From: JBLHKS01 sp047620505
GTDB lineage: Bacteria; Verrucomicrobiota; Verrucomicrobiia; Verrucomicrobiales; DEV007
Direction: 5' to 3'
DNA length: 26,397 bases
Assembly (NCBI GenBank): GCA_047620505.1
Contig: JBLHKS010000092.1
Location: 1 to 26,397 of the forward strand
In this document: positions 1 through 9,000 of the stretch, piece after piece
Layout: every line of letters starts with the position of its first letter
Position numbering within the stretch: position 1 is the stretch's first letter
The notes under the pieces: generated by a model
The model's database searches: none
What the model was told of the DNA's origin: nothing
Seen by the model: the letters and a program-made list of their open reading frames with translations, nothing else
Position numbers and translations under genes: made by a program

Positions 1-426
1 AACAAAGCATAGTGATGGGCGAGGCTTTTCATTCATACACTCTACTACGATGCTTTCAGCTGCCACGATATTTCCTGAAGAGCCCAAAAAATCCAGAAAG
101 TTTTCCACACCGTTGCCCGCGACCGCATACGCCTCAGTTGCTTGGTTGCCGACTCCGGCACCCCCCTCATTTTAGGTTTGGAGGTTGCTCCGTAAATGAA
201 TGCAATCTCCGTGCCAACTTCTCACAAATTCACCCAACACATTGAAACACAGGGCATTGCGACTTATATCGATAGATTCAGACAAGCTGAGAATTGCTTC
301 CCCGGCATACGAATTGCGAAACGCCAATACAGTCGGCGGCAGCCAAATTGTGGTGGATTTCAACGACGGTTATAGGGGCCGCGTTCGCAGCTACCGGGCA
401 CGTAACTGTTTTATTCGCCGCGTCGT
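1..426. other. No gene recognised
   Basis: This stretch lies downstream of the minus-strand MscS operon. Short open frames exist on both strands but none has a recognisable domain, a sensible start or homolog-like composition. A TTTTCCACA sequence at about 101-109 resembles a DnaA box but stands alone. I could not find a convincing hairpin-plus-T-run terminator for the operon here. Confidence 0.5.
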
Positions 427-1287
427 TTATTCCGAAGCCGTGGCTATTGACTCGATGCCGGTAGGGCTCTGTTGAACCACAACCCGATGCGGAAACGGAA
501 TCTCGATTCCTTCCTCAGCGAAGCGCTCTTTGATGTCGCTCAGAATGGAATTCCGAAGCTCCAGAAAATCCTCACGCTCATGCCAGACTCCCAACGTGAA
601 GTCGAGCTGGCTTTCGCCGAATCCCGTGAAGGCGACCAGCGGCTCGGGCTCTTGCAGGACGGTCTTGTTATCGTCGGCGAGCTTGCGCAACACGGCGATG
701 ACGTGATCGGGGTTTTCATCATAGCCGACGCCTAACTGAATGTCATATCTCCGAATCGGAAATCGAGTCACGTTGACCACCTCACTTTTCACGATCGTTT
801 CATTCGGAATTCGGACGGCGAGATTGTCGAAAGTTCGCAAGGTGAGTGAGAGCAGATCGATCGAGTCGACAACGCCGGCCTGTGTACCAACGCGGATGAC
901 GTCTCCAACTTGAAAGGGTTTCTCCCAGATCAGGAAAATTCCGCTGATGAAGTTGGATAGGCTTGCCTGCGCGGCGAAGCCGATGGCGATACCCGCGATT
1001 CCAGCTGCACCCAGCAAAGTCGTCAGATTTACGCCGAATTCAGCGAGAATCATCACGATGATCAAGAGACCAGTGAGGTAGGTGATCGTTTTGCGGATCA
1101 CCAGTCTCGCTTGCGCCGTCATCCGGCTTCGCCACGGACTGACGAGGACGCCAGCGAGGACTCTCGCCAGAATCAAACCGACAACGAGGATAACGATACT
1201 CTTAAGAACTGGCTTCCAGTAGACTTTCGCGCTTTCGAGAAAGGTCGTGATTTCCTCCGGAATCGTGAGATCAAAAAATGCCGACAT
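427..1287 (-). CDS. mscS: MscS-family small-conductance mechanosensitive channel
   Basis: Inner-membrane channel that opens under membrane tension to release solutes during hypo-osmotic shock. The 286-residue length matches the classical small MscS. Hydrophobic segments lie at about residues 29-49, 69-88 and 91-121. The third is the Gly/Ala-rich pore helix (GAAGIAGIAIGFAAQASLSN) followed by the conserved FQVGDVI and a beta domain with RIPNE at about 159-163. The carboxy-terminal cytoplasmic alpha/beta domain ends with IEIPFPHRVV, typical of the family. It is the last gene of a tightly packed minus-strand operon and starts 13 bp after the DUF432 gene. Family assignment is secure; the gating stimulus is inferred from the family. 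Confidence 0.93.
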   Translation of the reverse strand: MSAFFDLTIPEEITTFLESAKVYWKPVLKSIVILVVGLILARVLAGVLVSPWRSRMTAQARLVIRKTITYLTGLLIIVMILAEFGVNLTTLLGAAGIAGIAIGFAAQASLSNFISGIFLIWEKPFQVGDVIRVGTQAGVVDSIDLLSLTLRTFDNLAVRIPNETIVKSEVVNVTRFPIRRYDIQLGVGYDENPDHVIAVLRKLADDNKTVLQEPEPLVAFTGFGESQLDFTLGVWHEREDFLELRNSILSDIKERFAEEGIEIPFPHRVVVQQSPTGIESIATASE

Positions 1288-1300
1288 ATTGGTAGATATA

Positions 1301-2107
1301 CTAATGAATGTCCATCAACGCACGAATTCCGCTGAACGTTCGGGCGACGAAGTTATCGCTCGGCGGATCCTGAGCAGCTTTAAAGACCCGTGATGCTTCC
1401 GGGGCCTGCGGTGGCGCGTCGCGTCGATAGACAATCCGGCTCGCCTCATCGACAGTTTCTTTGATGATGCCGACTTCGTTGCTCCAGAGACCGGAGTGGC
1501 CGTGGTAGAGATCGAGATGACGCACCCGTAAGCAGATTCGTTCGAATCGCAGCGGCGCTTTGGAGCGATTAAGGACGCGAACGGGGCAGAGCGCGCGAAA
1601 ACCATAAACCGGCAGCTGCTGGTGATCGCGAACCGCGCGGGTCAGCGTTCCAAAGCAGGCTTCGCCCTCTTTCGGTGAGCCGAACCATGTCTTGGTCAAC
1701 TCGCGAGTCAGCACGGAAGTCAGCTCCTTTCCGCTTCCGCTTATCTTGACCGTCAGCGGCACGCCGCAGATGAAATTCGCGCGCGCGCCAGCCGGAATTT
1801 CGATCGGCTCCTCCGGCCTGGCCACGATTGAACGTTCTGGAAATGCGGCGGCAAACGTCAGTTCGTTGCTCTCGGATTCAACGGCAAAGCGCTGGATCTT
1901 CGCATCGAACGGTAGCGACTCTGGCTGCGCCAGCGACCAGCGCGCGTCGTGGTCCTCGCCTTCGGAATGCAGGACAACGATTTGCCACTCGCCCACCTCA
2001 CGCCGAACCCAAAGGGAAAGCGGTCCGATGTTCCAACGAAGCGATTGGCCTGGTGGCAGAGTGAGGGTTGTCCAGAATGGTTGAAGCAGGTTTTCGGAAA
2101 GGGACAT
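1301..2107 (-). CDS. DUF432 domain protein
   Basis: A 268-residue soluble protein of the DUF432 type. The frame stays open upstream to 2227, but that extension runs through the preceding gene and gives unlikely protein. I therefore place the start at the ATG at 2107 (MSLSENLLQPFW), 10 bp after the stop of the peptidase gene. The protein is beta-rich and has no signal peptide or membrane helix. Features include GPLSLWVRR near the start and a conserved-looking end, SGLWSNEVGIIKETVDE. From memory, DUF432 genes often sit beside MscS-type channels, which fits the channel gene 13 bp downstream. The biochemical role is unknown; a cytoplasmic partner of the channel is an inference. A near-copy of the window-wide palindrome (CGGCAGCTGCTG, 1610-1621) lies inside it. 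Confidence 0.75.
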   Translation of the reverse strand: MSLSENLLQPFWTTLTLPPGQSLRWNIGPLSLWVRREVGEWQIVVLHSEGEDHDARWSLAQPESLPFDAKIQRFAVESESNELTFAAAFPERSIVARPEEPIEIPAGARANFICGVPLTVKISGSGKELTSVLTRELTKTWFGSPKEGEACFGTLTRAVRDHQQLPVYGFRALCPVRVLNRSKAPLRFERICLRVRHLDLYHGHSGLWSNEVGIIKETVDEASRIVYRRDAPPQAPEASRVFKAAQDPPSDNFVARTFSGIRALMDIH

Positions 2108-2117
2108 ATTAAAAAGT

Positions 2118-3164
2118 TCAGTCGGACATCGGATCGTCAAACACCGGCTGATCAAGCTGATCGTCATAGATAGAATCGGCAGCGACGGTCTCGACAACGC
2201 ACTCCAAACGTTCGGTCCACGCAACATGAAACAATCCGTCGCCCTCGTCGACCACCGCCTGCTTAGCGCGGCCGATGACGATGCCCTCTCGTTGCGCCAG
2301 GACCTGGGTTTCTTTTCCGCCGAATGGATCGGCGATCATCCCGAGGAGCGTTTCTGGTTCAACGGTTTTGCCCATCTCGACAACCGGCTTAAACAGGCCG
2401 CCGCAAGGCGCGCGCTCCCACCAGCTTTCCGAACAAATCGTCTGCGAAAAATCGGATCTTGGCGTTCCGGGCAGCATTCCAAGTTGGCGCATCACACTAA
2501 GCACGCCCCTGACGCCGATTCTAATCGTCGCCGGGTCGAGAACGTCGGCCTCGCCGCCTTCGAACATCAGCATCGGCTTCCCTGCGCTGTGAAACACTTC
2601 ACGGAATGAACCAGGACGAACTGGTGCATCGAGCACCGCCGGAGCGCCGAACGCCCGCGCTAAGTCCGCTGTTCCAGAAACGTCGGCACAGATGCGGATT
2701 TGAGGGAGGTTCGGTCGGTTTACGGCTCCTGTGTGAAAATCGATCCCATGCGTGCAATGCGGCGCGACTTCCGCCGATAGCGCACGAGCTAACTTTGAAC
2801 CTAATGATCCGGTTTTTGAGCCGGGAAAAAGTCGATTCAAGTCACGACGATCCGGCATGTAGCGACTGCGTCCGACGAAGGCCGGTTCGTTCACAATCGG
2901 AATCACGATTAGATCTCCGCGTAGTTTGCGGAGAATTCGTCGGCGCAAAACCTGACGCAAAATTTCGACCCCATTGATCTCGTCGCCGTGCAACGCTGCG
3001 GTTAGAAGCAAGCGCGGCCCCGGTTTTTCGCCACGCCTGACATGGACGCTGAGATGCAGGTCGTCATGCGTGACCAGGTTGCCCACATGAATGTCAACGA
3101 CCCCGCTTTCGCCGGGCGCAAATTCCTTGCCGCCGATCAGCAGCTGCTGGTTCTTATCGCCCAT
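2118..3164 (-). CDS. M14-type succinylglutamate desuccinylase/aspartoacylase family zinc hydrolase
   Basis: A 348-residue zinc-dependent amidohydrolase or carboxypeptidase of the AstE/AspA branch of the M14 clan. The first zinc motif HGDE is at residues 59-62 and the third ligand lies in DFHTG (His144). RDLNR at about 107-111 is the substrate carboxylate-binding signature, and the catalytic glutamate is probably in FEGGE (201-205). The C-terminal half looks like the small beta domain of the family. It starts 5 bp after rimK, so co-translation is likely. Beside a RimK ligase, a plausible job is removing or trimming glutamate-type additions rather than arginine catabolism, because no other ast genes are present. 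A perfect CAGCAGCTGCTG palindrome encodes Gln-Gln-Leu-Leu at residues 6-9. The exact substrate is not determinable. Confidence 0.88.
   Translation of the reverse strand: MGDKNQQLLIGGKEFAPGESGVVDIHVGNLVTHDDLHLSVHVRRGEKPGPRLLLTAALHGDEINGVEILRQVLRRRILRKLRGDLIVIPIVNEPAFVGRSRYMPDRRDLNRLFPGSKTGSLGSKLARALSAEVAPHCTHGIDFHTGAVNRPNLPQIRICADVSGTADLARAFGAPAVLDAPVRPGSFREVFHSAGKPMLMFEGGEADVLDPATIRIGVRGVLSVMRQLGMLPGTPRSDFSQTICSESWWERAPCGGLFKPVVEMGKTVEPETLLGMIADPFGGKETQVLAQREGIVIGRAKQAVVDEGDGLFHVAWTERLECVVETVAADSIYDDQLDQPVFDDPMSD
3138..3149. repeat. CAGCAGCTGCTG palindrome, copy 1
   Basis: Perfect copy inside the M14 peptidase gene, read as Gln-Gln-Leu-Leu near its start. Confidence 0.9.
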
Positions 3165-3169
3165 CTGAA

Positions 3170-4129
3170 TTAACCCTTTCCTCGGGTGCGATTGCGATGA
3201 GGAGCCGCGTTTCTCTCGATAAACTTGATAATGGAACCCGCGACATCCTTGCCCGTCGCTTTCTCGATTCCTTCAAGCCCCGGCGATGAGTTAACCTCCA
3301 TAATCACCGGACCGCTATTCGATTGGAGCAGATCCACACCTGCTACGTTCAAACCCATGACCTGTGCCGCGCGGACCGCCGTTTTGCGCTCCTCCGGCGA
3401 GATCTTGATGATATTTGCCGAGCCGCCGCGATGCAGGTTGCTGCGAAACTCGCCTTCCTGCCCTTGGCGTTTCATCGCCGCAACAACACGGTCGCCTACA
3501 ACGAGGCAGCGAATGTCTGCGCCGCCTGCTTCCTTGACGAACTGCTGGACCATGATGTTCGCGTTGAGCCCGCGGAAAGCCTCAATCACGCTCTCTGCCG
3601 CCTTGTGGGTTTCGGCTAACACAACGCCTACACCCTGAGTGCCTTCGAGCAGCTTGATGACCACTGGCGCGCCGCCGACGGTCTTAATCAAGTGACCGGT
3701 CGCTCTAGTGTCGTGCGCGAACGCGGTAACCGGCAAACCAAGCCCCTTGCGGGCCAGCAACTGCAGGCTGCGAAGTTTGTCTCGGCTGCGACTGATCGCG
3801 ATCGACTCATTCAGGCAATAGGTGCCCATCATCTCGAACTGCCGCACGACCGCCGTGCCGAAAAACGTGCGCGAGGCACCGATACGCGGAATCACCGCAT
3901 CATAACGCAGCTCTTCGTCTTCAAGGAAAATCCGCGGTTTGTGCGAGGTGATGTCCATGTGGCATTTGACATAGTCGATGACTCGAACTTCATGGCCAGC
4001 GCGCTCACACGCTTTGTAGAGGCTATCGGTAGAGTAAAGCTTGCTGTTGCGTGAGAGAATCGCGATCCGCAAGCTTTTGGCCGGAGGATTGGTTGATTCG
4101 GTGGGATTGTCAGGATCTGGGGATGTCAT
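3170..4129 (-). CDS. rimK: RimK-family alpha-L-glutamate ligase (ATP-grasp)
   Basis: ATP-grasp ligase that in the best-known case adds glutamate residues to the C-terminus of ribosomal protein S6. The 319-residue length suits the family, with about 18 extra disordered residues before RIAILSRN. Visible motifs are SRDK (115-118), the nucleotide-binding VIKLLEGTQGVGV (157-169), QQFVKE (195-200), GEFRSNLHRGG (226-236), VAGVDLL (262-268) and the metal site MEVNSSPGLEGIE (277-289). All catalytic elements appear intact. The start overlaps the end of the rimB-like gene by 20 bp, and the next gene follows after 5 bp. Family is certain; S6 as the substrate is an inference, because the neighbouring retropepsin, M14 peptidase and channel could define a different target. 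Confidence 0.94.
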   Translation of the reverse strand: MTSPDPDNPTESTNPPAKSLRIAILSRNSKLYSTDSLYKACERAGHEVRVIDYVKCHMDITSHKPRIFLEDEELRYDAVIPRIGASRTFFGTAVVRQFEMMGTYCLNESIAISRSRDKLRSLQLLARKGLGLPVTAFAHDTRATGHLIKTVGGAPVVIKLLEGTQGVGVVLAETHKAAESVIEAFRGLNANIMVQQFVKEAGGADIRCLVVGDRVVAAMKRQGQEGEFRSNLHRGGSANIIKISPEERKTAVRAAQVMGLNVAGVDLLQSNSGPVIMEVNSSPGLEGIEKATGKDVAGSIIKFIERNAAPHRNRTRGKG

Positions 4130-4589
4130 ATTTTTTACTGAGGTTGGCGCTGAGCAGAAAGTCGCCAGCTGGGTTAACTAAAAAAGTGTGTCGAAGCGCG
4201 GTTCGTCCGAGAAGCATTCGGAATTTCATCTGCTCTCGATTGGTCAGGCTGATTTCAGCGATGAACTCGATCCCGCCGATACTGACGGCCGTCTTGATAA
4301 ATGGTCGAAGTTCTACGTGTCCGCCCGAGTCCTTGACCTGTCGCATGTCCGAAACCTCCGCCTCGCAAGTCAGCTCGATCTGGCTCGTGCGTCGCAGAGG
4401 ATGAATATGAAAACGAACCCACTGAGCGCCGTCCCGCTCGAACAGCTGATAATCGTGGGTGTGCAATGCCGAGGTTCGTGCCCCGGTGTCGATCTTCGCC
4501 TTCACGCCCGGCACGCCGATTTCGGGTAAAGCAATCCATTCCCGCCAGCCGATTACGGCTGCGGGTTCGTGTGTGTCCTTGGATTTCAT
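4110..4589 (-). CDS. rimB: RimB-like retropepsin (ATP-dependent zinc protease / RimK-associated family)
   Basis: A 159-residue single-domain aspartic protease-like protein of the family found next to rimK. The signature IDTGARTSALHTH starts at residue 33, with the catalytic Asp at about 34. The opening GWREWIALPEIG and the later RMLLGRTALR are also typical of this family. In characterised relatives the protein processes or regulates RimK-dependent glutamyl tails. It is encoded just upstream of rimK and overlaps it by 20 bp, indicating coupled translation. Its own ATG overlaps the stop of a short upstream frame (4586-4771) by 4 bp. There is no signal peptide, so it is cytoplasmic. Confidence 0.9.
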   Translation of the reverse strand: MKSKDTHEPAAVIGWREWIALPEIGVPGVKAKIDTGARTSALHTHDYQLFERDGAQWVRFHIHPLRRTSQIELTCEAEVSDMRQVKDSGGHVELRPFIKTAVSIGGIEFIAEISLTNREQMKFRMLLGRTALRHTFLVNPAGDFLLSANLSKKYDIPRS

Positions 4590-4771
4590 GTATGCGTTCG
4601 ACCTCCGGCGAAACTTCCATCATCGTCGTTATCGAAGTTGGCAGAGATCGAAACAAGCGCCGAAACCGGCGGCGCATGGAGCTTGTTGCTTCTCTGGCGA
4701 AGCCACCGGAACACATCGACCCAATAGCGGTCCTCTTGGGTAAATGGGCAGATGTGAGCACGGTCGGTCAT
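4586..4771 (-). CDS. Small hypothetical protein at the head of the rim operon (uncertain)
   Basis: A 61-codon frame whose TGA overlaps the ATG of the rimB-like gene by 4 bp (ATGA), an arrangement typical of coupled translation. A purine-rich GAAGG lies just before its start. The product begins MTDRAHICPFTQEDRYWVD and has a tryptophan/arginine-rich middle (VFRWLRQRSNK). No family recognised. It could be a leader peptide or a non-coding artefact; support is only positional. Confidence 0.35.
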   Translation of the reverse strand: MTDRAHICPFTQEDRYWVDVFRWLRQRSNKLHAPPVSALVSISANFDNDDDGSFAGGRTHT

Positions 4772-4849
4772 TGCGCCTTCATTGCTCGATTGGTGCCAAG
4801 TTGAACTTAAATCGTAAGAGGCTGATTATCAGCAAGTTACGAACCAACC

Positions 4850-5310
4850 TCAATTCCAGTTCAGCCGCACGGCAGGTCTCGCTCCTTGCAACGTGCTAAC
4901 TCGACTTACACCAGCGCCGCAAACCCGTAAAAACGCGACAACGCCAATCTGAGCGCGCCGCGGAGCCGTTGCAGTTTTTCTCAGTTCACGGTAATCCAGA
5001 GTCGGAGATTGGTATTTTTGAATCATGTGGAGGATCGCTGTGCCTATCCCGGCTTTGATGACCTTGCCGTCGACTTGGATGCTGGAGAGCGCGTGAAGAA
5101 AGCTTCGCCCAAGGAACCTTCCAAACAACTTCGCGGTTGCCCTCAATCGGACTTTGACGTCCTGCCGTGATAGCAGGCGGTGATGACTTCGGCGATGAGC
5201 CCGCGCCAGACTTCTTCCTTGCTGTCGTACGTCCAGGGATCGAAGCGGGCGGAACGGACTCGTGGATGGGCCTTGGTGGTGACTTTGCGGCCGGACGCCA
5301 GCGCTCGCCA
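4850..5310 (-). pseudogene. Frameshifted fragment of a KAP-family P-loop NTPase (remnant)
   Basis: Two minus-strand frames carry protein-like segments that join near 5150. The upstream frame gives VRSARFDPWTYDSKEEVW then GLIAEVITACYH, which resembles the region after Walker A in KAP-type P-loop NTPases (hydrophobic-F-x-P/A-W-x-Y followed by a leucine-rich helix). The downstream frame continues with KLFGRFLGRSFLHALSSIQV and a tail ending at the stop at 4850. No single frame covers both. The amino-terminal part with Walker A is missing, because the sequence beyond about 5310 becomes the PQQ gene on the other strand. I read it as a decayed, truncated gene. The KAP assignment rests on the short motif only. 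Confidence 0.45.
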
Positions 5311-5973
5311 CTCTGGCGCGTCAAAATCGCGTCTAACGGCAAACTTCTGAATGGCCCGGCAGGCTGCGCGGGAGATGGCATTTTCTTCTTCACCGGTGGC
5401 GGCGAAGGGCGTCGCGATCTCGGCGAGACCCTCGCGATTGAGCCGAATACCGGAAGAGTGCTTTGGCGTTCGGAACAGTTCGCGAGCCAGACTGGCGTGC
5501 CTTCGTATCAGGACGATCGAGTCTATCTGCCCGGCGCTTTTCAACGCCCGCTCGCATGTCTTGGCGCTGATGCAGGGGAGGTTCTGTGGACAAACGACAT
5601 CTCGACCAGCAGATGGCATGTCGATACGATCGCGCTCGGTCCCGACTACTTTTCGGTGAACAATAAATACAAGGGCGGCGCTTGGCGCTGGGATTTGGAA
5701 ACCGGCAAACCGATCAGGAAAAGCGGCGAGCCAGTCCAACTCTGGGGCCCCGGACACGGTTGCGGCGCGATCGTTTTGACCGCGAGTGGCCACGCCATGT
5801 CGGCAACCATCAATGGGATTTGCCTGACGGATGCACAAACCGGCGAGCTTTCATGGAAATCGGAAGGTTTCGGATCATATGCTTGTCCTCACCCGATCGC
5901 CGCGAACGGCCGGATATTTTACGCGCCTCAAACTAGCGGAATGTTGTTTTGTTTCGAGCCGGATACCCAGTGA
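5167..5973 (+). CDS. Truncated PQQ-like beta-propeller protein (C-terminal part)
   Basis: The open frame starts at a GTG, but residues 1 to about 43 are the antisense of the KAP-like remnant and are probably not native. From SPLWRVKIASNGKLL onward the protein shows propeller blades of the PQQ-like (quinoprotein/outer membrane WD-like) type: LAIEPNTGRVLWRS, CLGADAGEVLWTND, WRWDLETGKPIRKS and CLTDAQTGELSWKS, ending with FCFEPDTQ. Such proteins in this phylum are usually exported and around 400 or more residues, so the amino-terminal blades and signal peptide are missing. It is most likely a gene fragment left by a rearrangement at about 5300. It is convergent with the large DUF1549 gene. Confidence 0.6.
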   Translation: MIAGGDDFGDEPAPDFFLAVVRPGIEAGGTDSWMGLGGDFAAGRQRSPLWRVKIASNGKLLNGPAGCAGDGIFFFTGGGEGRRDLGETLAIEPNTGRVLWRSEQFASQTGVPSYQDDRVYLPGAFQRPLACLGADAGEVLWTNDISTSRWHVDTIALGPDYFSVNNKYKGGAWRWDLETGKPIRKSGEPVQLWGPGHGCGAIVLTASGHAMSATINGICLTDAQTGELSWKSEGFGSYACPHPIAANGRIFYAPQTSGMLFCFEPDTQ

Positions 5974-6041
5974 GCTGAACTTCAAAGTTGCTGGGCTGGA
6001 CCTGTGACTTGCGCCGCTGCCTTGATGGCATCTTGGACCGC

Positions 6042-9000
6042 CTAACGAATAAACAAGAACTGCCGGGTGTTCAGAAGCGCCCAGATCAGCCCTGCCGGGG
6101 CCGCGTCCGGATTCCGTTCAAACTCGCTAAGCGCCAGTTGAAACTCGTCGGCGGTTGGCTCACGAGTCAGCATTCCCTGAAAAATCAACCGCACCTTTTC
6201 TTGGGGCGCATCGGCTGCGGCGACCTCCTGTCCGAGAACGGAGAATCGATTGGCGAGCCCATCTGATAACGGCCCGTTTAGTAAATTGAGCGCCTGTGGG
6301 ATCGAGGCTCCGTTATTTGAGTTCTCAATCTGGACACGATCGGATTGGCCAAAGTCACGGAGGAAGTGACCGCGCGGCGCGGGTGACGCCAGCTCAGATG
6401 CCCGGGCCATTCCACGTATTGCCGTTGAATAGCTTCGATGAGATTTCTTAGCGCTTTCATCCGCGTCGCCGAGTTCAGGAATCGGTGCAGCGGTCAAGCC
6501 TTGTTCGCGAGCGACTTCGACCTTCAGGGTTGTATTCAGCTTCGTTGGCGTCTTCCGCGCAGCCTCACGCTCGATCGCGCCTTCTTTGCCCCAACCGATC
6601 TCCCAGAGAATATGACCGCTCATTCGGCGATATCGATAATCCGTTGTTCGCAACTCGGCGTAGAGTTCTTCATCGCCCGCGCGCTGAGCGACTAACATCT
6701 GCTCACGGAGCGAGTCACGCATGGCGTTGTTCTCACCGACAGCAGCTGTAAGCCGCTCCAACAATTCAATAAACTCATCCCTTTCGAATGACTCCAGACG
6801 AGCGAGCAGCTGACGTTGAAACTCCAATCGTCCCAACTGCTCCGGCAATCGCGGGCGTACTTCGTCAGCCTCGTCGATCGTCAAGGCAACGACGGAATCC
6901 CAGACCTGTTCCGCGCTCATCCGGCGCAACAGGGGCCCGGGAAAATGATAGAGCGAGCCGGGAATCACAGGTTCGACCTGCGCGGCGCGCTGCCACGCAT
7001 CGGTAGAGAAAACAACCTGCAAAAAACCCTTCATATCGTAATCCAGATCGATCATGAGCTCTTGGAGATAATCCAGCAGCTGCTGGTTCGACACTGGCGT
7101 CTGGTCGGTCAATTCGTCCACTGGTTCGAAGATCCCATATCCAAATGTCTCCTTCCAGAGTCGGTTAACGATGACCTTGGTGAACGCTGGATTCTCCTCC
7201 GACGTCAGCCAATCCGCAAAGGCCTCGAGGCGGCTATCGTCATAGGCCAGTTCGGGAACGGTTGGGCCAAACATCGGCTCAGGCTCAATCACGTCGCCGG
7301 GAGCGGCATCAGTATATTGATAGACGTGAGGAAGTTCCAGCTTCTGAGGAATCTCGGTCGCCGCTGTGTAAAGAACAGGCCGGTAGAGAGAGTCCAGAAC
7401 GGGCCGCAAACGCGCGTAGCGTTCTTGTCCTGCCTTCCATGCCTCAAGTCCACGGTTCGCCGCCGTTTGGAACGCCGCCCCGTCCATTCCTGTGCGTTGC
7501 AGCGTTTCATCGTAGTTTGTTGATTTGCTGAAACTCGCCAGCTGCGATTCCGACTGAAACTTCGGAAAATCCGCCTTACCAGCCATCTTCTGATACTCGG
7601 CCTCCTGTTTATCGCGAGTCCATTGGAAGAAATGAAGATAGTTTCTGCGAAGGCGATCTTCTAACCTCGAATCGACGCCATAAGTGAACGCCGCCATCTC
7701 ATAGAAATCCTTCTGAGTCCATTTATCGAAGGGATGATCATGACATTGCGCACATTCAATTCGCGTGCCGAGGAAAACCCGAACCGTGTTGGACATCGCA
7801 TCCAGCGGCATTCCGCGATCCCGAATAAAATAGCCCACTGCACCATCTTCCCACCACGGAGCGGAGGCGGTGATCATCTGGCGAACGAATTCATCGTAGG
7901 GCGTGTTGTTGCGCAACGCGTCCTTCAGCCAAAGACTATAGCCAGCCTCCGCCGCGGGACGCGCCTTTTCCAGTCCCGCGCTAAGTCTCAGGATGTCCGC
8001 CCAGATATTATAATAGTGCGAAACGTAGGCCTCACTCTCAAGCAAATCAGCAACGAGACGATCTCTTTTGCCATCGCCGCCGGAGTCATGAAAGGCGCGC
8101 GACTCGGCGATCGTCGGAACACGCCCTGCAATCGCCAGATAGGAGCGTCGCAAAAACAGGTCATCGGAAATCGGCGGATTCGGCCCGACGCCATTTCGAT
8201 CAAGTCCCTCTGAAACCAGAGAATCGACCTTCGCCCGCGCGGCTTGAAGATCGACTGGTTCTTTAGGCGGCGGAACGGCGGCCGCGCGCTTCTTGGCCAC
8301 GGTTGCGCGTCGGTCGATCGTGAGCGGCCCTTGCTGAGTGAAAGGATACCTAGCCTTTCGCTCCTCGTAGGGAACCCACTTTTGGCCGCTGTTAAAGCTT
8401 TTCGTGTCCTCCTTCTCGTAGGCAAAGAACAGCGGTTTTTTATGTACCACGATTCGATCTGGATACACATCCAAAACGCACCAGCTAACCGGTCCAGTTT
8501 TGGCCAACGCAGTTCCGGGCAGAACGAGATACTGAGTCTCCTCCTCTTTTGCCCCCCAGAGCCCGGTGTGGAGATGACCGCTCATACACAACACACCATT
8601 GTGTTCCTTCATCAAATCACGAAGTCTGTCGCGACCTTCTCCAATCTGATTGTACTTTCCGCGCCCTTTGGAGTTGTTCTGCCACGGCGAGACATGAAGC
8701 GAAAGAATGATATCCTCTTTCGCTTCCGTTGCCGCTGAAAATTCCTTCTCAACAAACGCGAGTTGTTCGTCCGAGAGGCCCGCTTGGTTTCCAATCGCGT
8801 CAAGCACCACGAATCGAACGCCCTTGTGTGCAAATGCGAAATCGGACTTTTCGTGGAAGTACTTCTGATAGAGTTCAAGCACCTCGTGATTGCCTCGGAT
8901 ATAATAAGGCCTTTTGAGTTGCCCGGCGATTTCTGCGCAATCTTTGTAGGCCTCTTCGTTGTCGTTGAAATGAACCATGTCACCGAGAATCATCGACAGC

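Noticed and set aside
200..475. 91-codon plus-strand frame
   Set aside because: It overlaps the end of the MscS gene, has no recognisable motif and no convincing ribosome-binding site.
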